The position numbers were made by a program, and so were the translations under genes. From an uncultured Bacilli bacterium (GTDB taxonomy: Bacteria > Bacillota_I > Bacilli_A > RFN20 > CAG-631), in contig CAKPZU010000132.1 of NCBI GenBank assembly GCA_934215405.1, positions 1 through 5,043 on the forward strand: a stretch of DNA of 5,043 nucleotides, read 5' to 3'. Shown in pieces: positions 1 to 5,043 of the stretch. Each line of letters starts with the position of its first letter. The first letter of the stretch is position 1. Below the pieces are notes generated by a model. The model ran no database searches, was not told where the DNA came from, and saw nothing but the letters and a program-made list of their open reading frames with translations.

Positions 1-3000
1 ATGCAAATGGTGAAAAAGCAACAAATAATGTATTTACATCAACATTCTATGTTGACTATGAAGCTCCAACACTTGAAAAAGTTAACTATGTAAAAGAATG
101 GGATAAATCAGATAAGAAATATAAATATTATATTGATCTTGATGTGTCTGATAATAGATATGTTCAATCAGTTAGACCATGTGCATTGATTGATGGAAAA
201 TTAGCATCATTAGATGATTATCCAATTCCTGTATATCAAAATGCCGCAAATCAAACAACAACTGTAAGAGTTGAAATAACTGATTACTTTAGCAGCTTAA
301 AAAAATCAACATATTCTGATACTATTTTCTTTGTAATTGATGATTATGCATTAAATTCAAATATTTATTATGTTGCCTTAAATGGTGCTGATAACGAAAA
401 TTTAGCCTTTAACGACAAGCAAATAGAAGTTCAAAAGAACTCAATAATTGACTTAAATGATTATGTAAATGTTGAAAATGCAATGCTAAACAATTTCACT
501 TGGACTAGTTCAAACGAAAAAATTGTTACAGTTGATAACGGTAAAGCATATGGAGTAAGTAAAGGTATTGCTACAATTACTGGTAAATCTGAACTTTATA
601 AAACAAATGTTCAAGTAAGAGTTAAAGTATTAGACAACAATACAAACAATAATGCTTCCATTGAAAAATTATCATATATCAACTTTAAAACTCTTAAAGT
701 ATTTGATGATGATTTTGAAAGCATGACACTTACAACAAAGGATTCTATTAATTTTGTTCCTGACAATAAATCATTTGAAATTTACCCTAGTGAAAGTTTC
801 CAATTATATTATGATTTACAACCTTGGTATGTTGACAAAAATAAAATTAAAGTGGAATACACATCATCAAATGATGAATTTGTATCTGTAACACAAGATG
901 GAGTTGTTGTTGCATTGAAAGAAACTAAAACTCCAATTAATATTAAAATTACTGCTTATGAAAACGATGTTGAAACTGTATTTACAGATTCAGTATCAGT
1001 TAGTGTTAAAGATCCATTTGTAAGAAGTGGCATTGTCTTAACATCTTATAGAGGCTTTGGTGGCGATATAATTGTTCCTGATGATTTAGGAATCCAATAT
1101 ATTGGTCCATATGCATTCTCTCATTATAATTATGGTGGCTTAGATAAGGATGGATATGCTATACAAATTCCAATTGGAAATGATGATATTACAAGCATTG
1201 TATTACCAAAAGGCTTAAAATATATCCAAGAAGGTGCATTTTCTAACTTAAGTGCGTTAAAGAGTGTTGTATTACCAGAAGAAACTACAGATATTTATGT
1301 TAGTGCTTTCGATAATTGTACATCACTTGAATCTATAAATCTTAATAATGTTGTAAAAATTGAAAATTATGCATTTAGAAATTGTGTTAAACTATCTAAC
1401 ATTAATAAAGATGGGCAAGAAAATGGAAAAGATTTATCTAATGTGGTAACAATTGGTAAAAATGCCTTTGATAGTACTGCAATTAGTAATGTAAACTTAG
1501 AAAGCTTAAGAGTTTCATTCTCTAATTCATTTGCCAATACAAAGAATTTAACAAATGCTACTATTTATGAATTAACACCTATTAATAAATCAATGTTTGA
1601 AAATTCTGGAATTATTAATTTAGAGATTGCTCAAAGTGTCATTGCTAAAGATTCATTCAAAGATAATAAGCAATTGCAAACTGTTACATTTACAAATAGT
1701 AATGTAACAATTAATGAATCTGCATTTGAAAACACACCTCTATTAGCAAGTGTTAAATTTACAAATACAACAAAACTTGTAATTTGTAGCAATGCATTTA
1801 CAAATTCTAATATAAAAACATTAGAATTACCATCATGTGAAGTATATCTTGATGATGAAGCATTCAATAATTCAAATATTGAAAGTTTAGTTTTAAATGC
1901 TAATACAAAATTATATTTCAATGGCACTCCATTTATTAATAATAATAACTTCCAAACTATTAAAATTAATGGTGCGAATGCTAATTATGAGGTAGTTGAT
2001 AATGTTTTATACAATAAAAACATAGACACAATCTTATTAGTTCCAAATAATGCTAATGTAACAATTTCTTCTACTGTTAAGAAAATTGGACATAGTGCAT
2101 TTGCTGGAAATAACACTATTAAGAATTTAACTATACCAACAACAATTGAAAAAATTGATGACTATGCTTTTGCATATAGTACAATTGAAAAAGTCAACTT
2201 TAACAATACCTCAGCTACACTTGGTGATTATTTATTCTACTATAGTAGTGTAAACGAAATCACAAATATTAACAATATTAAAACTATCCCTGCATATACA
2301 TTTACTAATACTAAATTAGTAGATGTTAGTCTTGGTGATGATGTAACAATTAAATATGGTGCATTTGCTAATATTGAAACATTAGCAACAGTTGAAATTG
2401 GAAATAATGCTACAATTGGTGAATACGCTTTCTATCATTCATTCAAAAATGGCGGTACAGCAACATTAAATAGTGGCACAATTAATGAATTTGCATTTGC
2501 AGATAGTAAGCTTAAAATAATTGATGCAAGTAAAATTACAACTATTGCAAAAGCAGCCTTCATGAATACAAATATTAGAAATATTGATATTTCAAGTGCT
2601 AATGAGGTTGCTGAACTTGCTTTTGCTAAAAACTACTACTTAATGGAAATTACTTTAGCAAATAATTTAACTACAATTAATAATTCAACTTTTGCAAATT
2701 GTGATAACCTAATGGAAATTAAGAATTCTAATATTACTAAGATTGATGATTATGCTTTCTATGGCGATAACCATCTAGCAAAAATTGATTTAAGTAAGGT
2801 TACATCTATTGGTAGATTTGCTTTTGCTTCTACATTAAAGGAAGATGCCACTGACAAAACTGCATTAGTTAGCATTGATTTAAGTAATGTTGAAGAAATA
2901 AAAGAAAATGCTTTCTACAATAATACTGGATTGACAACAGTTACAAATTTAAATAAATCAAAATTAAGTGAAATTGCAAGTGGTACTTTCAACAATTGTA

Positions 3001-4526
3001 CTTCACTTAAGAATATTGATTTAAATAATATTACAAAAATTGGAAAGGAAGCATTTAAATTAACATCTTCATTAAATACTGTTAATTTAGATAGTGCTAT
3101 AACAATTGAAGAAGATGCCTTTATTAGTTCAAATATTAATAGCTTATCTTTACCAAACTGTTTATATATTGGTGACTATGCTTTCTATGCTAACTCATTA
3201 AAGGGCATTTCAATTCCAAATGTTAAAGAAATAGGAAAATCTGCATTTGGATATTCATTATGTTCAACTATTGAATTACCAGAATCATTAGAAAGAATTG
3301 GTGAAACAGCCTTTATTTCTAATAGTTATTTAACTAACTTTACTGCTAATAATAGCACTGACTATACTTCAGCAAATTGGTTAATTGAAAATGGTGTACT
3401 ATATAGTGTCCTTCCAAACGGAGGATTACAACTTCATACATATCCTCTTGCAAACACAAGATTATCTTATGAAATTAAAGAAGGTACAATTAGAATTGGT
3501 GATTATGCATTTTATTCATCGGCTGGTACATTAAAACTAACTGGTGTTACTTTACCAAGCACACTATTATCAATCGGAGAATGTGCATTTTATAATGCAT
3601 CAAACATTTCAAAATTCATCTTTAAATCATATAATGCACCTATTCTTGAAGGAGAATACAATGCAAATTTAATTAATTATTTAGGTAATTTGTCCGCAAA
3701 TCAATTAACTGATTTATTAAATAATTTATATCATATTCAAACAAGTTCCGTATCTAATATGTATTATTATTTATATCCATATTATTATGCTAACTTTGTT
3801 GATTATGTTGGTATGGCTACTAACTTAACAATGTATTATCCAGTTAACGGTATTGGATATGATAGTTGGATTTATAGAAATTATTTTACTAATGTTATTA
3901 AGAGTGCAGCTGTTGCTGATTCAGTTACTACAAGATTAATTGAGGCTTTAAATAAATTAGAAAATATCACTGCAGCCACAAGAGATAATATGCAACAAAT
4001 TATTGATACTTATGATATCTATAAAGGTATTAGTGATGAAGATCAATTAGCAATTCTTGATAAAAAGCAATTAAATCACTTATTAAGCTTATATGAAGAA
4101 GTATTAGAAATTCAATATCCTACATTAACTAGTGATGAAGTTAAAGAATTAGTAGGTACTTATACATTTACTAATAATGATGGTGCAACTTATAAACTAG
4201 TAATTAATGAAAATGGTACTGGAACATTTACTTATAAAGACTTTAATGGCGAATTTACTAAGGTAAGACATAATGGAAATAGCTATCAAGTAAATGTAAA
4301 TGATGTTACATTTAACTTCAAAGTTCTTGAAAATAAAGACATTGAATTTACTTATTACATCAATGATGTTACTCTTGTAAAAGAAGGTAATAACAATAAT
4401 AAAACTGATGATAATAATCATAAAGGATGTAAGGGTGGTATCGAAAGTATCTATTCACTATTTACATTATTAGCATTAGCAGGTGGCCTTTCATTAATCT
4501 ATCTAAAAAAGAAAGAAAGTAATTAA
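1..4526 (+). CDS. Giant surface-anchored protein with Ig-like and BspA-type leucine-rich repeats, 5' partial; possible C-terminal part of a subtilisin-like protease
   Basis: The frame is open from the first full codon (position 3) with no start in sight, so the protein begins upstream; 1507 residues are visible, numbered here from position 3. Residues 1-135 (FYVDYEAPTLEKV, DNRYVQS, DDYALNS) resemble the fibronectin-like module that follows the catalytic domain in cell-wall S8 subtilases. Residues 140-210 form a Big_2 Ig-like domain (TWTSSNEKIVTVDNG) and 258-336 a second, more diverged one. Residues 343-1215 are BspA-type leucine-rich repeats. Next come a Tyr-rich segment (1216-1300), a helical module (1301-1373), a small beta-rich domain (1384-1461) and a Cys-containing membrane anchor (1475-1507). 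It is probably exported, displayed on the surface and used for adhesion or binding. Protease identity is inference, because no catalytic Asp, His or Ser region lies in the window. A GTG at 144 would give 1460 residues but cuts through the fibronectin-like module. Confidence 0.9.
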   Translation, partial: ANGEKATNNVFTSTFYVDYEAPTLEKVNYVKEWDKSDKKYKYYIDLDVSDNRYVQSVRPCALIDGKLASLDDYPIPVYQNAANQTTTVRVEITDYFSSLKKSTYSDTIFFVIDDYALNSNIYYVALNGADNENLAFNDKQIEVQKNSIIDLNDYVNVENAMLNNFTWTSSNEKIVTVDNGKAYGVSKGIATITGKSELYKTNVQVRVKVLDNNTNNNASIEKLSYINFKTLKVFDDDFESMTLTTKDSINFVPDNKSFEIYPSESFQLYYDLQPWYVDKNKIKVEYTSSNDEFVSVTQDGVVVALKETKTPINIKITAYENDVETVFTDSVSVSVKDPFVRSGIVLTSYRGFGGDIIVPDDLGIQYIGPYAFSHYNYGGLDKDGYAIQIPIGNDDITSIVLPKGLKYIQEGAFSNLSALKSVVLPEETTDIYVSAFDNCTSLESINLNNVVKIENYAFRNCVKLSNINKDGQENGKDLSNVVTIGKNAFDSTAISNVNLESLRVSFSNSFANTKNLTNATIYELTPINKSMFENSGIINLEIAQSVIAKDSFKDNKQLQTVTFTNSNVTINESAFENTPLLASVKFTNTTKLVICSNAFTNSNIKTLELPSCEVYLDDEAFNNSNIESLVLNANTKLYFNGTPFINNNNFQTIKINGANANYEVVDNVLYNKNIDTILLVPNNANVTISSTVKKIGHSAFAGNNTIKNLTIPTTIEKIDDYAFAYSTIEKVNFNNTSATLGDYLFYYSSVNEITNINNIKTIPAYTFTNTKLVDVSLGDDVTIKYGAFANIETLATVEIGNNATIGEYAFYHSFKNGGTATLNSGTINEFAFADSKLKIIDASKITTIAKAAFMNTNIRNIDISSANEVAELAFAKNYYLMEITLANNLTTINNSTFANCDNLMEIKNSNITKIDDYAFYGDNHLAKIDLSKVTSIGRFAFASTLKEDATDKTALVSIDLSNVEEIKENAFYNNTGLTTVTNLNKSKLSEIASGTFNNCTSLKNIDLNNITKIGKEAFKLTSSLNTVNLDSAITIEEDAFISSNINSLSLPNCLYIGDYAFYANSLKGISIPNVKEIGKSAFGYSLCSTIELPESLERIGETAFISNSYLTNFTANNSTDYTSANWLIENGVLYSVLPNGGLQLHTYPLANTRLSYEIKEGTIRIGDYAFYSSAGTLKLTGVTLPSTLLSIGECAFYNASNISKFIFKSYNAPILEGEYNANLINYLGNLSANQLTDLLNNLYHIQTSSVSNMYYYLYPYYYANFVDYVGMATNLTMYYPVNGIGYDSWIYRNYFTNVIKSAAVADSVTTRLIEALNKLENITAATRDNMQQIIDTYDIYKGISDEDQLAILDKKQLNHLLSLYEEVLEIQYPTLTSDEVKELVGTYTFTNNDGATYKLVINENGTGTFTYKDFNGEFTKVRHNGNSYQVNVNDVTFNFKVLENKDIEFTYYINDVTLVKEGNNNNKTDDNNHKGCKGGIESIYSLFTLLALAGGLSLIYLKKKESN
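3..404 (+). other. Fibronectin-like module, truncated by the window edge (resembles subtilase C-terminal modules)
   Basis: Residues 1-134 of the visible protein contain FYVDYEAPTLEKV, then a beta-rich stretch with DVSDNRYVQSV and IPVY, ending in VIDDYALNSNIYYV. From memory, this order (VD-EAP, DN-YVQS, DYALN) matches the Fn3-like module after the catalytic domain of lactocepin/C5a-peptidase-like serine proteases of Gram-positive bacteria. It is the only clue to what lies upstream. The assignment rests on motif recall, not on an alignment. It could equally be the Fn3-like module of another giant surface protein. Confidence 0.5.
420..632 (+). other. Bacterial Ig-like domain, group 2 (Big_2)
   Basis: Residues 140-210 start with IEVQKNSIIDL, continue with FTWTSSNEKIVTVDNGKAYG and GIATITG, and end with VQVRVKVL. 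The W-TSS-(4)-VTVD-(2)-G-V-GV--G-ATIT pattern is the classic Big_2 signature of bacterial surface proteins. Such domains usually act as rigid spacers or binding modules outside the cell. An Asn-rich linker (DNNTNNN) follows. Confidence 0.85.
774..1010 (+). other. Second, diverged Big_2-like Ig domain
   Basis: Residues 258-336 run from FEIYPSESFQLYYDL through VEYTSSNDEFVSVTQDGVVVAL to VSVSVKD. The YTSSNDEFVSVTQDGVV core matches the Big_2 WTSSNPSVATVDSNGVV pattern, with Tyr in place of Trp. It joins directly to the start of the leucine-rich repeat region. The region between the two Ig domains (633-773) has no motif that I recognise. Confidence 0.65.
1029..3647 (+). repeat. BspA-type (LRR_5) leucine-rich repeat array, about 33 units
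   Basis: Residues 343-1215 repeat the pattern L-(S/K)-I-x-L-P-x-x-(L/V)-x-x-I-(G/D)-x-x-A-F-x-(N/S)-(C/S/T). I counted about 33 AF/SF/TF-type cores, from GPYAFS near the start to GECAFYN near the end, spaced roughly 21-30 residues apart. Two interruptions at 1983-2051 (VVDNVLYN ... LLVP) and 3375-3446 (IENGVLYS ... TYP) match the 'dGVLYn...L..yP' breaks common in this family. BspA-like repeats in oral and gut bacteria are linked to binding fibronectin, fibrinogen or host cells; binding by this protein is inference. The repeats are strongly diverged at DNA level, so the array is old rather than recently expanded. Confidence 0.93.
3648..3902 (+). other. Tyr-rich post-repeat segment (YYYLYPYYY ... 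NGIGYDSWIYRNYF)
   Basis: Residues 1216-1300 follow the last leucine-rich repeat. A predicted helix (ANQLTDLLNNLYHI) leads into YYYLYPYYY, seven Tyr in nine residues at 3762-3788. MYYPVNGIGYDSWIYRNYF follows at 3831-3887. The P-x-N-G-x-G-Y-D motif ending in a Tyr/Phe cluster looks like a capping element of the repeat solenoid or a separate small domain. I recall similar GYD...Y-NYF strings after BspA-like arrays in other low-GC gut bacteria, but I cannot name a family. Confidence 0.5.
3903..4121 (+). other. Helical spacer module
   Basis: Residues 1301-1373 are charged and helix-forming: ADSVTTRLIEALNKL, ENITAATRDNMQQIIDTYDIY, SDEDQLAILDKKQLNHLLSLYEEVL. The layout of two or three helices with a 'SDEDQ...L.K...L' turn resembles the short helical repeats ('LT.EDK..VE.AR.AYD.L...QK..V') found near the C-termini of Gram-positive surface proteins. 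It probably serves as a spacer. The resemblance is from memory only. Confidence 0.5.
4152..4385 (+). other. Small beta-rich C-terminal domain of unknown function
   Basis: Residues 1384-1461 start with VGTYTFTNNDG and continue as alternating strands (YKLVINENGTGTFTY, EFTKVRHNGNSYQVNV, TFNFKVLENKDIEFTYY), ending in VTLVKE. The G-TYTF ... L-I--NGTGTF pattern suggests an antiparallel beta barrel or sandwich of lipocalin-like type, as often found in small ligand-binding or cell-surface modules. No catalytic motif is visible. An Asn/Asp-rich linker separates it from the membrane anchor. Confidence 0.45.
4425..4523 (+). other. Cys-containing tripartite C-terminal anchor or sorting signal
   Basis: The last 33 residues consist of GCKGGIES (Cys codon at 4428-4430), a hydrophobic stretch SIYSLFTLLALAGGLSLIYL (4446-4505) and the basic tail KKKESN. 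An Asn/Asp/Lys linker precedes it. This is the motif, membrane helix, positive tail layout of sortase and other C-terminal processing signals, but there is no LPXTG or similar motif. The Cys-x-Gly-Gly in the motif position suggests either a plain membrane anchor or a signal for a Cys-dependent processing system. Which of these applies cannot be decided from this window. Confidence 0.7.
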
Positions 4527-4531
4527 GGAGG
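4525..4531 (+). promoter_or_regulatory. Strong ribosome binding site overlapping the upstream stop codon
   Basis: AAGGAGG matches the anti-Shine-Dalgarno sequence fully and lies six bases before the ATG at 4538. Its first two bases are the last two of the TAA that ends the upstream gene (4524-4526). Termination and re-initiation are therefore physically close, which suggests one transcript and possible translational coupling. It also fixes the start of the downstream lipoprotein gene. Confidence 0.9.
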
Positions 4532-4537
4532 TAAACT

Positions 4538-4981
4538 ATGAATAAAAAATCTTATAGTTTATTAATTCTAACAGCATTACTTGCTGTTGGCTGTAATAAC
4601 AACAATACTTCTTCATCAACAGATAATGTAAATTCATCTTCTTCTCAAATTGAAGATAGTAGCTCATTATCAACATCTAGTGATATATCTTCTAGTAGTG
4701 AAAAATATGAAACAATTAATGATGTTTCTAAATTATTTGAAACATACAAAACTGATAGTGATTACAACTACATCGTAGATTTTAAATACGATGTAGTTCA
4801 ATCACGTGAATATATTGGTGGCGATGAAAAGGAATACCTATACGATGGTAAAAATTTACAAATTGACTTTGAATATAATGGCTCTAATTTTGTTGATTAT
4901 TTAGTATATGATGAACAAAAATCATCTTGGGTTTATTATTTAGATGATGGGACACAAAAGGGCTATCAATATCTTGATTAA
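4538..4981 (+). CDS. Putative surface lipoprotein, possibly truncated by an in-frame stop
   Basis: The product is 147 residues. MNKK followed by a hydrophobic core and LLAVGC forms a lipoprotein signal peptide with the lipidated Cys at residue 19 (codon 4592-4594). Residues 20-54 are a low-complexity stalk with four Asn and 17 Ser, as expected for a tether across the cell wall. Residues 57-147 alternate short beta-strand-like stretches (YNYIVDFKYDVV, EYLYDGKNLQIDFEY, FVDYLVYDEQ, WVYYLDDG), with many Tyr and Asp. I do not recognise a named family. The gene sits 11 bases after the giant surface protein gene and probably shares its transcript. The frame stays open after the TAA (ANEYFFQYNS...), and the domain seems to stop abruptly at YQYLD, so this may be the 5' part of a longer, interrupted lipoprotein gene. 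Signal peptide and start are secure; function is unknown. Confidence 0.85.
   Translation: MNKKSYSLLILTALLAVGCNNNNTSSSTDNVNSSSSQIEDSSSLSTSSDISSSSEKYETINDVSKLFETYKTDSDYNYIVDFKYDVVQSREYIGGDEKEYLYDGKNLQIDFEYNGSNFVDYLVYDEQKSSWVYYLDDGTQKGYQYLD
4766..4798. repeat. Perfect 12-bp inverted repeat with a 9-base loop inside the lipoprotein gene
   Basis: AACTACATCGTA (4766-4777) is exactly complementary to TACGATGTAGTT (4787-4798), with GATTTTAAA between them. The arms are in codon phase and encode NYIV and YDVV. No run of T follows, so it does not look like an intrinsic terminator. It could be an RNA hairpin in the transcript, a protein-binding palindrome, or chance. Confidence 0.75.
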
Positions 4982-5043
4982 GCAAATGAATATTTCTTCC
5001 AATATAATTCAACTGATGATAGAATTGAACTTGCTTCATCAAT
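4982..5043 (+). pseudogene. Possible in-frame continuation of the lipoprotein gene beyond its TAA
   Basis: After the TAA at 4979-4981 the same frame reads ANEYFFQYNS and then TDDRIELASS to the window edge, with no further stop. Composition (Tyr, Phe, Asn, Asp, Ser) and codon choice match the preceding domain. No terminator hairpin, ribosome binding site or convincing new start is present. Openness over 20 codons is weak evidence alone, and the +1 frame is also open here. The alternative is a short intergenic spacer. Confidence 0.45.

Noticed and set aside
1..93. Short ORF from the ATG at position 1 (about 30 codons, MQMVKKQQIM...)
   Set aside because: It runs out of frame through the large gene's coding sequence, has no visible ribosome binding site and no recognisable product.
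144..146. GTG as the start codon of the large gene
   Set aside because: The same frame is open and protein-like back to position 3 (FYVDYEAPTLEKV), no ribosome binding site precedes the GTG, and it would cut through the fibronectin-like module. The GTG is an internal Val codon.
1631..1927. Minus-strand ORF of 98 codons
   Set aside because: It lies wholly antisense to the leucine-rich repeat array, its composition is a by-product of the repeated AT-rich codons, and no minus-strand ribosome binding site or family signature is visible.
1029..3647. Internalin-type (LRR_4) or TLR-like leucine-rich repeats
   Set aside because: The repeated core is I-(G/D)-x-x-A-F-x-N, the BspA/LRR_5 signature, not the LxxLxLxxNxL pattern of internalins.
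4197..4421. Minus-strand ORF of 74 codons, rich in Ile and Phe
   Set aside because: It is antisense to the beta-rich domain and Asn-rich linker. The hydrophobic look arises because AAT and GAT codons read ATT and ATC in reverse; there is no ribosome binding site.
4595..4700. Phase-variable simple repeat in the Ser/Asn-rich stalk of the lipoprotein
   Set aside because: The Ser codons are mixed (TCT, TCA, AGT, AGC), and there is no long homopolymer or exact tandem unit that would slip readily.
4766..4800. Intrinsic transcription terminator at the inverted repeat
   Set aside because: The stem is AT-rich, lies inside an open reading frame and is not followed by a run of T.
4986..5043. New gene starting at the ATG at 4986 in the +1 frame
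   Set aside because: There is no Shine-Dalgarno sequence upstream, MNISSNIIQL is not a signal peptide, and the other frame continues the lipoprotein domain more convincingly.

Overview
The window is AT-rich (roughly 30% G+C by eye) and almost wholly coding on the + strand. Codons favour A/T endings, Asn, Ile, Lys, Asp and Tyr are abundant, and both genes end in TAA. All six Trp codons I can see are TGG and no reading frame needs TGA, so the standard code fits and there is no sign of the Mycoplasma code. A Gram-positive-type lipoprotein signal, a strong AAGGAGG ribosome binding site, and giant surface proteins carrying BspA-like leucine-rich repeats suggest a low-GC, host-associated member of the Bacillota/Mycoplasmatota (an Erysipelotrichia- or RF39-like gut bacterium). 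This placement is inference.

Positions 1-4526 hold the C-terminal 1507 residues of a very large surface protein whose N-terminus lies upstream of the window. In order it carries the end of a fibronectin-like module resembling those behind the catalytic domain of cell-wall subtilases, two Ig-like modules, about 33 BspA-type leucine-rich repeats, a Tyr-rich segment, a helical module, a small beta-rich domain, and a Cys-containing tripartite C-terminal anchor (GCKGG, hydrophobic helix, KKK tail) instead of LPXTG.

Eleven bases downstream, with its ribosome binding site overlapping the first gene's stop codon, is a lipoprotein gene (4538-4981). It has a lipobox, a Ser-rich stalk and a short beta-rich domain. 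Its reading frame continues plausibly beyond the TAA to the window edge, so it may be a longer gene cut by a nonsense mutation. It also contains a perfect 12-bp inverted repeat.

The two genes probably form one transcription unit for cell-surface proteins: one membrane- or wall-anchored adhesin/protease-like protein and one lipid-anchored protein. No promoter, terminator, tRNA, rRNA, CRISPR array or mobile element is visible, and there is no non-coding gap over 300 bases.
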